40,302 nt of DNA, taken from Opitutaceae bacterium. Its GTDB lineage: Bacteria; Verrucomicrobiota; Verrucomicrobiia; Opitutales; Opitutaceae. The DNA lies in assembly GCA_024711005.1 (NCBI GenBank), contig JANJTQ010000195.1, positions 1 through 40,302 of the forward strand, given 5' to 3'. The notes beneath the pieces are model-generated. The model did not search any database and was not told the origin of the DNA. It worked only from the letters and a program-made list of their open reading frames with translations. Positions 24,279-32,188 of this stretch are shown one piece after another; position 1 is the stretch's first letter; each line of letters starts with the position of its first letter. The translations under genes and the position numbers were made by a program.

Positions 24279-25741
24279 CGGACGGAGCGACCGCGGCGCG
24301 CGAGACGATCGTGCAGGACGCGGAGTTTTTTGGTGCGGTAGTCGAGTTCCTCGCGGAGCTCGCCGGGGTGAAGAACGTCCTGGTTGAGCTTCGCGAAGCG
24401 ACGGTCGAGTGAGATGGATTCGCGCAGGAGGGCCGCGAGCGCCTTGCGGACCTGGGGCTGACGCGCGGGGGTGAACCAAGGGGAGTTGAGGCGGGACTCG
24501 ATTGCCTTGAAGCGCACGTGAAACTCGCGGAGATCGGCCATGAGTCGGAGGTGGGCGAACTCGTCGCGGTTGCGGGTCGGACGCAGCTTGGCGAAGGCCT
24601 GCCTCGCGCGGCCGGCGGCGGCGACGACGGGGGCGGGGTTGGCACCCGGTTGGATGAGGGAGGCGTCGGCGACCAAGGCCCTCCAGAGCGTGGCGCCGGC
24701 GCGGGCGTCGAGGCCGAAATGGTCGCGGGCGTAGGCGACAACGAAGGCCTTCGGGTCAAAGACACGGCCGGGGTTCAGCGCCTCGCGGAAGGCCTGGAGG
24801 AGGATGTTGAATCCGGAAATCGGATACACGCGGCGCATTGGCAGGAGATCGAGGATCTCGCCGGGCTGGTCCCAGTGGTGCCCGTAAATGCCGGAGGTGG
24901 ACCAGGAGGTGATGATGACGGCCTTGTAGTCGGAACGGCGGGCGAAAGGGATGAAGTCGCCGAGATTGTTGAAGTGGGTTTCCCAGCAGGTGAGCGAGTG
25001 GTTGTCGGGCGAGGAGCGCAGGCCGGGGGCGCCCCAGAACTCGACGCCGGAGGCGCGGAGTTTTTCGAGGTCGCCGAAATGGTTCGCGGGCCAGCCGTAG
25101 TTCCAGTCGACGAAGATGCATTCGCGGGGCATCTCGGCGGCGGCGGCGGGGTATTTGAGGAGCATGTCGGCCCAGAGGAGAGGGCGCTTGCCGAGTTTCA
25201 CGACGGCCTCGGCGGCACGTTTGAAATAATCGACGTAGAGGCGGGACTTGCCTTCCTTCTCCGCCTTGGCTCGGCACGCGGGGCAGAGGCCGAGGAGGTA
25301 GGTCTCGTCTCCGCCGATGTGGAGATGTTTCGACGGATGGGTCGCGGCGAGTTCGGTGAAGAGATCGGTGAAGAGAGGCAGGGCGTCGTCGGCTTTGCAG
25401 GGACAGAGCTGGCAGAGATCGGAGCGGCTTTCGCGAAGGGCGGCGTAACGTTCGTGGCGGAGGATGTACTCGACATGGCCGAAGCACTGTTGAAGGGGGA
25501 TGACTTCGAGACCGAGCCGGGTGCAGTGCGCGATGAAGCCGGAGATTTCGGCGGGCGTATAGGCGTAGGTGCTGGGGATGAGCGGGTGTCGCTCGAAAGG
25601 GTAGGACGCCTCCCACTCGATAAGGAGGGTGTTGAGCCCGAGGCCGGCGACGCGGGTGGCGAGGGCGCGGAGGGCGTTGACGGGCATCACCTGGACGCGA
25701 AGGTCGAGGTGAAGTCCGGTGCGTTGAAAATCGTTGGGCAT
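24275..25741 (-). CDS. GH20 beta-N-acetylhexosaminidase, short form
   Basis: A 488-residue protein without a signal peptide. The barrel begins at once (GLHLDLRVQVMPVNALRAL), reaches LNTLLIEWEASYPFE, LEVIPLQQCFGHVEYILR and the catalytic motif HLHIGGDETYLLG (D145-E146), then LLWADMLLKYP and IFVDWNYGW. It lacks the N-terminal domain of the GH20 at 15303-17267 and is a different subgroup. A CPCK / CPAC cluster (C113, C115 and after the DE pair) may bind metal. Likely acts on imported amino-sugar oligosaccharides. Five bases separate it from the solute-binding gene; its stop overlaps the next start. Confidence 0.85.
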   Translation of the reverse strand: MPNDFQRTGLHLDLRVQVMPVNALRALATRVAGLGLNTLLIEWEASYPFERHPLIPSTYAYTPAEISGFIAHCTRLGLEVIPLQQCFGHVEYILRHERYAALRESRSDLCQLCPCKADDALPLFTDLFTELAATHPSKHLHIGGDETYLLGLCPACRAKAEKEGKSRLYVDYFKRAAEAVVKLGKRPLLWADMLLKYPAAAAEMPRECIFVDWNYGWPANHFGDLEKLRASGVEFWGAPGLRSSPDNHSLTCWETHFNNLGDFIPFARRSDYKAVIITSWSTSGIYGHHWDQPGEILDLLPMRRVYPISGFNILLQAFREALNPGRVFDPKAFVVAYARDHFGLDARAGATLWRALVADASLIQPGANPAPVVAAAGRARQAFAKLRPTRNRDEFAHLRLMADLREFHVRFKAIESRLNSPWFTPARQPQVRKALAALLRESISLDRRFAKLNQDVLHPGELREELDYRTKKLRVLHDRLARRGRSVR

Positions 25742-25746
25742 GAAGA

Positions 25747-27351
25747 TCAGTTTTCGGAAGCGCGGCCGAGTTCGTAATCGATCCAGGCGCGGAGGGATTC
25801 CTGCTGGTTTTGCGACTCGGTAAGGGCGTCGAGACGGTCGGCGTGGCCGGGGTCGCCGGGGGTGTGACGGGCGAGGGCGAGGCGGCCGCCGAAGAGGACA
25901 TCCTGCCGGGCGAGATTGGCGAGGTTGCTGCGCGAGGCGCGGGCGAGATCGTCGCGGAAAGCGGGTCCGAGGTCGGGGGCGAGGGCACGTTGGAATTTCT
26001 CAACGGAGCCGGAGGCGCCCATGAGAATGTTGCTGTTGCGACCGACGACGAGGCTGGTGGACGAGCCTGCGCCGAAGTTGAGACCGAAGCCGGCTAGGTG
26101 GCCATCGATGCGAGGGAGAAAGGGAATGAGATCGGACCGCGGTTCGACGCCGACGACGGAAGGCAGCCAGCCGCTGCGGCGGCTGAAGGCGGTGTTGCCC
26201 GGGCGGGAGGTGAGGAAGCGGAGAAAATCGAGGGCCTGGGCGCGGTGGGGGCTTTGGCGGGTGACGGCGAAAGCCATTCCGGTGCTGCTGTCGGCCTCGG
26301 AGGCGGGGCCAAAGAGATTGGCGCCATAGCGCGGGTGACCGGTATCGGGTAGTGGGATTTCGAATACTCCGAGTTCGAAGTGGCAGAGACTGCGGAATAC
26401 GGGGGCGTCCCAGCTGCCGGAAGTCACCATGAGGGCGCGGCCCTGGGTGAAGTAGAAGGTGGCGTCCTCGTGGCGGAGTTGTTCGTAGCCGGGCTGCATG
26501 AGGAGGGAGACTTCGCGGGCGAGGGAGAAGGCGTCGGTGAGGGCGGGCGTGTCGATGGACCAGCCTCCGCGAAGGTAGGAAATGTTGATGTCGGCGGCGG
26601 TGGTGCGGAGGGTATGGCTGGCGGAGATGTCATGGGCGAGGCGCTGGGTCTGACTGCCCATGAAGCGGGAGATGAGGATCGGGCCGTTGTCCGAGGAACC
26701 GGCGAGGGGCACGAAGTCGAGCCCGACCCGGGCGGCGGCGGTCTGGGCCTCGGCGCAGAGAGCGCGGAAGTCCTCGTAGGTGGCGGGGGGCGGGACGTCG
26801 CCGAGGAGGCTGCGCCAGAGGTCGCGGTTGTAGTAGATGCGCACCGTGAACATCGACATGGGAATGCCGTAGTATTCGAGGAGCGTGGGACGGTAGCTGA
26901 AGGTGCCGGCGAGGCCGTCGATGAAGGTTTCCCGCCAAGGGAGATCGGCGAGGTCGGTATCGCGATTATAGGGGTTGGGTTGCTCGACCTCGGAGGTGAG
27001 AGGCGTGAAGAAGCGCGCCAGCGATTCGTCGTCGATGGCACGGGGGAGCTGGATGATGTCGGTCGCGTTTTCGCCGACGAGGCGAGTTTTGACCCACTGG
27101 GTGTAGGTGCGTATGGGCACGGGCACCTGCTCCACGCGGACGTGCGGGTGGAGCGTCTCGTATTCGCGGGAAAGATCGTCGAGGGCATCGCGGAGGCCGG
27201 ACTCCAGTTGCCAGTGGGCGAAGCGCAGCACGATGCGTCCGTCTTCATCGATGTCGGAGGCGGGCCGGGTGAAGACACGGATCGCGGCGATGGTGAAGGC
27301 GACGGCGAGGAGGCCGATGCCGACGAGGTTGGGAATGTTGTCTCGCTTCAT
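25747..27351 (-). CDS. Family 1 extracellular solute-binding protein, membrane-anchored
   Basis: A 534-residue sugar-ABC-type binding protein. The N-terminus has one membrane segment (about 9-27, VGIGLLAVAFTIAAIRVF) with no lipobox, so it is probably tethered in the inner membrane. The mature part starts IVLRFAHWQLESGLRDAL, then LHPHVRVEQVPVP and VRIYYNRDLWRSL, as in oligosaccharide-binding proteins. No permease or ATPase gene is in the window, so the partner transporter is elsewhere or absent. It lies between a TPR gene (ATGA overlap) and GH20, which suggests uptake of the GH20 substrate. The C-terminal region (~450-534) is mostly helical and longer than usual. Confidence 0.85.
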   Translation of the reverse strand: MKRDNIPNLVGIGLLAVAFTIAAIRVFTRPASDIDEDGRIVLRFAHWQLESGLRDALDDLSREYETLHPHVRVEQVPVPIRTYTQWVKTRLVGENATDIIQLPRAIDDESLARFFTPLTSEVEQPNPYNRDTDLADLPWRETFIDGLAGTFSYRPTLLEYYGIPMSMFTVRIYYNRDLWRSLLGDVPPPATYEDFRALCAEAQTAAARVGLDFVPLAGSSDNGPILISRFMGSQTQRLAHDISASHTLRTTAADINISYLRGGWSIDTPALTDAFSLAREVSLLMQPGYEQLRHEDATFYFTQGRALMVTSGSWDAPVFRSLCHFELGVFEIPLPDTGHPRYGANLFGPASEADSSTGMAFAVTRQSPHRAQALDFLRFLTSRPGNTAFSRRSGWLPSVVGVEPRSDLIPFLPRIDGHLAGFGLNFGAGSSTSLVVGRNSNILMGASGSVEKFQRALAPDLGPAFRDDLARASRSNLANLARQDVLFGGRLALARHTPGDPGHADRLDALTESQNQQESLRAWIDYELGRASEN

Positions 27352-28187
27352 CGGACGACGGGGGTATCGAGCGCGGCCAGATGTTGGGCGACGGTGAGCC
27401 GGCGGGGGTCTCGCTGGAATCCGTCGAGAAAGAGTTGGTAATGGCGGCGGGCGAGCTCCGGTTGGCCGAGGACGGACGCGAGTTCGCCGATGCGCACGAG
27501 GGTGTCGGCGCGGACGGGGCGGAGTTGGATGCCGGCCTCAAGCGCGGCGACGAAGTGATCGAGCGCGGCTTGTTGGCCGAGGTCGAGGCGGAGGGCGGCT
27601 TCGCCGAGGACGAGGTGGAGGTCGCGTCGGGCGGCGGCGGAGGAGACAGCTGGTGCCTGAGCGGTAAAGGAGGCGAAGGCGCGGGCGCGCTCGTCGGAGG
27701 GGATGGGCCGGTAAAGTTGGATGAGGGCGAGTTTGACCAGCGCCTGGCCGGCCAGCGGGTGGGCGGGATGCTCGGCGAGGAGCTGCTTGTAATGGGGAAT
27801 CGCGGAGGCGGGATCCGGCGGGTAGCGATGAAGATGCTCGAGGCGGGCGCGGAAGTAGCGGGCGTTGACGCCGATCTCGTCGGTGGAATTTTCGGTCAAA
27901 AGCGCGTCGAGCAAGGCGGCGGACTGGCGGACGCGGGCGTCGGTTTTGGGTTGGAGCTGGAGAAGCGTGAGGGCTTGGCCGAGGCGGGTATCGCGGTCCG
28001 ATTGAAGCGCGGTTCTTCGCGCGGAAAAGATGTCGTGGGCATCGGCGAAGAGGCCGGAGGCGGTGAGTTGCCAGGCATCCGAGGCCGATTTTGAAGATGC
28101 TTCGGCCAATGAATCAAGAGGGGCGGCACCCGCCATGGCGGCAACGATGCCTGCGATGGGAAAAAGTCGGCGGAAAGTCGGTTGCAT
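27348..28187 (-). CDS. Exported TPR-like helical repeat protein
   Basis: A 279-residue protein with a signal peptide (MQPTFRRLFPIAGIVAAM, cleavage near 30) and then helical hairpins consistent with tetratricopeptide repeats (for example AIPHYKQLLAEHPAHPLAGQAL and ELARRHYQLFLDGFQRDP). Likely a periplasmic scaffold. ATG at 28187 is preferred; a GTG at 28208 would add seven residues before the signal peptide. It is the first gene of a four-gene coupled operon, and its stop overlaps the next ATG. It probably supports the binding protein, but no function can be read from the sequence. Confidence 0.75.
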   Translation of the reverse strand: MQPTFRRLFPIAGIVAAMAGAAPLDSLAEASSKSASDAWQLTASGLFADAHDIFSARRTALQSDRDTRLGQALTLLQLQPKTDARVRQSAALLDALLTENSTDEIGVNARYFRARLEHLHRYPPDPASAIPHYKQLLAEHPAHPLAGQALVKLALIQLYRPIPSDERARAFASFTAQAPAVSSAAARRDLHLVLGEAALRLDLGQQAALDHFVAALEAGIQLRPVRADTLVRIGELASVLGQPELARRHYQLFLDGFQRDPRRLTVAQHLAALDTPVVR

Positions 28188-28243
28188 GACGGGGTGGTGG
28201 ATTGGCACCCGCCATTAAAAACGAAGAAAAAAGCAGCCGAGTC

Positions 28244-28271
28244 AATTAATAGTTCGTTGAGTGAATTAATT
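28244..28271. promoter_or_regulatory. AT-rich motif upstream of the second operon
   Basis: TAGTTCGTTGAGTGAATT (28250-28267) matches 15 of 18 bases of the site at 18402-18419. It lies within a wider inverted repeat, AATTAAT (28244-28250) with ATTAATT (28265-28271). It is 63 bases upstream of the TPR gene start. It is the only AT-rich stretch in this spacer and is a candidate promoter or regulator site. Confidence 0.5.
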
Positions 28272-28281
28272 TAACAGCCAT

Positions 28282-28311
28282 GAGCCGGCGGTCATGCATA
28301 ACCGCCGGCTC
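28282..28311 (-). terminator. Strong hairpin after the GH74-like gene
   Basis: The arms GAGCCGGCGGT (28282-28292) and ACCGCCGGCTC (28301-28311) are perfect 11-base inverted repeats around an 8-base loop. It lies 11 bases downstream of the GH74-like gene's stop (minus strand). No clear U tract follows on either strand, so it may be a factor-aided terminator or a 3' end-protecting stem. Confidence 0.65.
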
Positions 28312-28322
28312 GTGGGACGGCG

Positions 28323-31300
28323 TTACTGGCGGTGGAAGACGCCGCGGCCGCCGGTGCCGATGAACACGCTGTCGTGGAGCTGCCGGTCGCCGGCCAGCGA
28401 TTCGATGCTGATGCCCGACGGGAGTTCATCCAGCGGGACCCAAGTCGCGCCGTGGTTGTCGGAGCGATGAATACCGCGCTCGCCGCCAAGGTATCCATGG
28501 ATGAATACCGTGTAGCCGGAGCCGGACTGGGCTTTGCCGAAGGAAACCTGACGCACGCCCGTAACGATGCCGGTGGAGATGCGCGTCCAGTTGGCCCCGC
28601 CATCGGTCGAGCGCCAAAGTCCGCCGGCGGCGAGGTTGTTGACGCCGTCGTCGCAGAACCAGACATCGTTGGCGGCGGGCGCGGCGACGAGTTGGGTGCG
28701 ATAGACATTGCCGGTGCCCGCGGCGATGGCGCCGACGAGTCCCCAGGTGACGCCGCCATCGGTGCTGCGATAGACGGAGTGGTTGGCGCTGAAGCTGCCG
28801 GTGGAGGCGAGGTGCGTCATGTAGAAGTTGCCGTTGACGCGGTCCGACGCGAGTTGGCGGAGGACGTAGGACGGATTGGACTTTCCGACGAGACGATTGA
28901 TCGATGCGGGCAATCCGCCGGAGGGATTCCAAGTGACGCCGCCGTCATCGCTGACATGCGGGACCGTGGCGCGGAGGAAGGGCATCCAGACCATGCGATT
29001 GGGATTCGTGGATGAAACGGCCACGCGTCCGCCGCTGAGATCGAGGCCGGCGGCGGTGCGGTAGGAGTGCGTCCAGTTGGGCAGGCCGGTGCGGCTGGCG
29101 TAGGGACGCGGGCGGTTGTTCCAGGTGAGGGTGGATTCGCTCCACGTCGTGTTGGCGCAGCCATAGATGCCGACCGGATAGGCGAGGCCGGCGGACGCGG
29201 TTTGGCGATGGAGTCGAAGCGTTGCCGAGGTGACCGCCGATACGGCGGAGAGATCGAACTTGAGGTAGGCATGCCGCTGATTGGCGGTGACTCCGTAGTA
29301 TTGGGAGACGCTGAGGATGGGCTCGGAGCCGCGTGTCGAATCGGGCGCGCCGCCGGCGACGTAGGTGTCGGCGGAGGGAGCCAGCGTGGTCGAGCCGTTG
29401 AGGACGAGCTGCGGACGCAGGGCCGAGTTGGTGGCGTTGTTGGAGTCGAAGTAGAGGGTGGTGCTGGAATAGTTCGGAGTGTCGCCCGAGCTGACGACGA
29501 GTGTCACGGTGGTGACGCCCTTGGCGCGTTGGGAGGCGAGATAGGACGTGAGGTCCCACGTCTGCCAGCCGGCGGGACCGCTGTTGACGGTGCTTCGATC
29601 GATTTCGCCAAACGCGAGCCACGTGACGCCGCCATCACGCGAAGTCGCGCCGCCTCCGTAGTAGAACGGAACGCCCTCGAGGGTGCCGCCTGCTTCGTTG
29701 CCGGTCCAGGTGCGAGCCCAGCGGTCGGAATCGCCTTCGGAGAAATCGAGGCTGGTGACGTTGGCGCCGCCGGGATTGCGGAAGGCGGTGCCCCCGGTGC
29801 CGACGGGACGGCTGTAGAGATCGTCGTAACGGAAGCCGCCGACATCGGCGCCGGCGGTGAGGAGCGGAGCGCTTGCGGGGGCGTTTTGAACCGCCTCGAT
29901 CACGGTTTCATCCTGGCCTTTTTGAAGGGTGTACCAGACGGGCTCGTTGCCGGCGGTGGTGCCGCCCATGAGGTGGGCGTTTTGGGTGCGGGAGACGCCG
30001 AAGAAGTCGGCGGCCCACAGTTCGTTCGCGTTGGCCGGATTGACGAGGAGCGAGCTGATGTTGCCAAACCAGTAGCCGGTGCAGGATTCGGTGCCGTCGG
30101 GTTCCTGGCGAGCGATGGTGGCGGTGAGCCCGAGGTTGATGTGGTTGAAATTCGTGGTGCCCTGGGTGGTCCACGTGGAGCCCGCGTTGGTCGAGCGCCA
30201 GATGCGGGAGGTGCCGCTGGTGGCGCTGTAGCCCTCGGCGACGTAGAGCGTCTGGCCGCCGGGAGTGACCGCCACGCCGCGATAATAGACCGCGGGCGAG
30301 CTTCCGGGATTGAGGAAGGGCGTGATAGCCGCGAGGGATCCGCCGCGAGGCAGGCGGGCGACGACATTGTTGCCGGTCACGAAAAGCGTGCCGTCGGAGG
30401 ACATCTGAGCACGGGCCGGAGTGGCGAGAGTGACACCGCCGACCTTCGTCCACGTGGTGCCGTTGTCGGTGGTGCGGTAAACGCCGCCGGTGGAGCCGGA
30501 CGCGGCGAACACGCCGGCGTAGGTGATCGTGTTTCCACCGTTGGAATCGCAGACGACAAAACTCACTCCGGCGCGGGTGTCGCCGACGGGGACGGCGGCG
30601 GTGGAGATTTGCGTCCAGGTCCAGGTGGAGCCGGAACGCACGCCCTTGTGGAGACCGTTTTGACTGGAACCATACCAGACGACGGCCGGGTTGTTGGGAT
30701 CGACCGCGAGCCGCTCGCCGAACGTGCGGTAGGGGCCGTTGCCGTCCATGGAGATGGAGGTGTTGATCGAGGTCCAGGTGACGCCTCGGTCGGTGGAGAC
30801 AAAGATGCCGCGCAAGGTGGAACCGTAGCGCCCGGCGGCAACGTAGAGCGTGTTCGAGTCGGACGGATCGATGGCGATGGACGAAATGCACATCGTCGCC
30901 TCCGAGCCGGTCGTATTGGTGGTGATGATACGATCGGTGATGGATACCCAGGTGCCGGCGGCGGCAACCCAGCGGAAGACGCCGCCGACATCGGTGCGGG
31001 CGTAGATGTCGGTTCCGGAGGCGTCGGCGACGAGGCCGGTGACGTAGCCGCCGCCGCCGAGCGGGACCTGAAGCCAGGCGTCGGGGTTGGGTTGCTCGAT
31101 GCCGCGAAGGTTGAACCAGTTGAAAACCGAACTCGGGCTGGTCCAGGTGGCCGGGTCGCTGTTGGTGCCCCAGACGGCGTTGCCGGCGGTGGCCGGTCCG
31201 GTCCAGTTGGTGCCGGTGGGGCTGCCGTTGCCCCAGAGGAAGGAATAGGAGGCGCTTCCGGTTCCGTGGACGGTCAGGTAGTAGCCGGTGCCGGGAGCGA

Positions 31301-32165
31301 GCGAGACGCCGCCGGGGCTCGTGAACGTGTAGCTTTGATATCCGCCGCCCGCGGTGAAGAACGGGTTGGTGAGCGTGGTGACCAGCGCACCGGGTTGATT
31401 GCCGGAGGCGTTGTGTACTCGTACGACGGGGACGTTTGACAGGGACGTGATCGAAAGGGAGAGCGTGACGTCGGCGAGGGTGAAACCGTGCGAGCCCACG
31501 GTGAAGCCGATGGCCTTGCCGCTGGTGTTGTTGAGCGCGCTGGCGTTGCCGGAGTGATTGGTGATCGGGTGATTGGTGAGGATCGGTTCGATCGGAGCGC
31601 CTCGAACGCGGAGCCAGTTGTAGTTACCGGTGGGGGTGGTCCAGCCGGACGGATCGCCGCCGGAGCCATACACGGAATGGGCGAAGGTCGCGGAGCCGCT
31701 CCATGAGGAGCCGGTCGGCGATCCATTTCCCCAATACAACGGATTGGCCGAGGAGCCGGATCCGCGCACCGTGACGTAGTACGTGGTGTTGGCCGCCAAG
31801 GTGGGAGGATTGGCCGGAGTGAACGTGAAGTCACGGAAGCCGGACGGCGTGGTGATCGCAGGGTTGGCGAGCGTGGTGACGAGCGCCCCGGGGGAGGTTC
31901 CGTTCGCCGCGTGCAGGGCGACCACGGGCAGATTGGCGGACGACGGAATGTCGAGGTGGAGCGTGACGCTTTCCAGCACCTGAGGCTGGCTGTCCGTCGT
32001 GAACCCGATGGCCTTGCCCGAAGTGGCATGGAGGGTGGACGACGCACCCGACGTGTTGGCGACGGGATGGTTGGTGAGAAGCGTGCCGGCCGAGACGGCG
32101 GGGGAGGCGAGGCAGGCGAGGACCAGTCCGGCGAGAGCGGAGAGGAGGGGTTTGGGGGTATTCAT
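28323..32165 (-). CDS. GH74-like secreted beta-propeller glycosidase with inserted DNRLRE module
   Basis: A 1280-residue exported protein (signal peptide 1-26). Residues ~27-190 and ~195-357 are two tandem copies of one beta-domain (SGKAIGFT, LWGNGSPTG, NWxxxRG). The propeller starts near 362: GGGGYVTGL, YARTDVGGVFRW (catalytic Asp 392), repeated Asp-box-like STDRGVTWTS and TDNGTTWTK, and the second GH74 motif GADVGGFRYDDL (D774). Between about 855 and 1045 a DNRLRE-type module is inserted, with its C-terminal half (WDLTSYL to RPQLVLNG) ahead of its N-terminal half (APSADTYV to WSESTLTWNNRP). The propeller resumes at GGRVAVSS. GH74 enzymes cleave xyloglucan; the substrate here is inferred. 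No PEP-CTERM tail. Confidence 0.85.
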   Translation of the reverse strand: MNTPKPLLSALAGLVLACLASPAVSAGTLLTNHPVANTSGASSTLHATSGKAIGFTTDSQPQVLESVTLHLDIPSSANLPVVALHAANGTSPGALVTTLANPAITTPSGFRDFTFTPANPPTLAANTTYYVTVRGSGSSANPLYWGNGSPTGSSWSGSATFAHSVYGSGGDPSGWTTPTGNYNWLRVRGAPIEPILTNHPITNHSGNASALNNTSGKAIGFTVGSHGFTLADVTLSLSITSLSNVPVVRVHNASGNQPGALVTTLTNPFFTAGGGYQSYTFTSPGGVSLAPGTGYYLTVHGTGSASYSFLWGNGSPTGTNWTGPATAGNAVWGTNSDPATWTSPSSVFNWFNLRGIEQPNPDAWLQVPLGGGGYVTGLVADASGTDIYARTDVGGVFRWVAAAGTWVSITDRIITTNTTGSEATMCISSIAIDPSDSNTLYVAAGRYGSTLRGIFVSTDRGVTWTSINTSISMDGNGPYRTFGERLAVDPNNPAVVWYGSSQNGLHKGVRSGSTWTWTQISTAAVPVGDTRAGVSFVVCDSNGGNTITYAGVFAASGSTGGVYRTTDNGTTWTKVGGVTLATPARAQMSSDGTLFVTGNNVVARLPRGGSLAAITPFLNPGSSPAVYYRGVAVTPGGQTLYVAEGYSATSGTSRIWRSTNAGSTWTTQGTTNFNHINLGLTATIARQEPDGTESCTGYWFGNISSLLVNPANANELWAADFFGVSRTQNAHLMGGTTAGNEPVWYTLQKGQDETVIEAVQNAPASAPLLTAGADVGGFRYDDLYSRPVGTGGTAFRNPGGANVTSLDFSEGDSDRWARTWTGNEAGGTLEGVPFYYGGGATSRDGGVTWLAFGEIDRSTVNSGPAGWQTWDLTSYLASQRAKGVTTVTLVVSSGDTPNYSSTTLYFDSNNATNSALRPQLVLNGSTTLAPSADTYVAGGAPDSTRGSEPILSVSQYYGVTANQRHAYLKFDLSAVSAVTSATLRLHRQTASAGLAYPVGIYGCANTTWSESTLTWNNRPRPYASRTGLPNWTHSYRTAAGLDLSGGRVAVSSTNPNRMVWMPFLRATVPHVSDDGGVTWNPSGGLPASINRLVGKSNPSYVLRQLASDRVNGNFYMTHLASTGSFSANHSVYRSTDGGVTWGLVGAIAAGTGNVYRTQLVAAPAANDVWFCDDGVNNLAAGGLWRSTDGGANWTRISTGIVTGVRQVSFGKAQSGSGYTVFIHGYLGGERGIHRSDNHGATWVPLDELPSGISIESLAGDRQLHDSVFIGTGGRGVFHRQ

Positions 32166-32188
32166 GGCGGGGTAGGAATGAAGCTGTT

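Noticed and set aside
25747..27351. Solute-binding protein as a lipoprotein
   Set aside because: No Cys follows the N-terminal hydrophobic stretch, so a membrane tether is more likely.
29067..31439. Long plus-strand open frame antisense to the GH74-like gene
   Set aside because: It is Gly/Ala/Arg/Val-rich without motifs and lies opposite a clear secreted enzyme with signal peptide and catalytic motifs.
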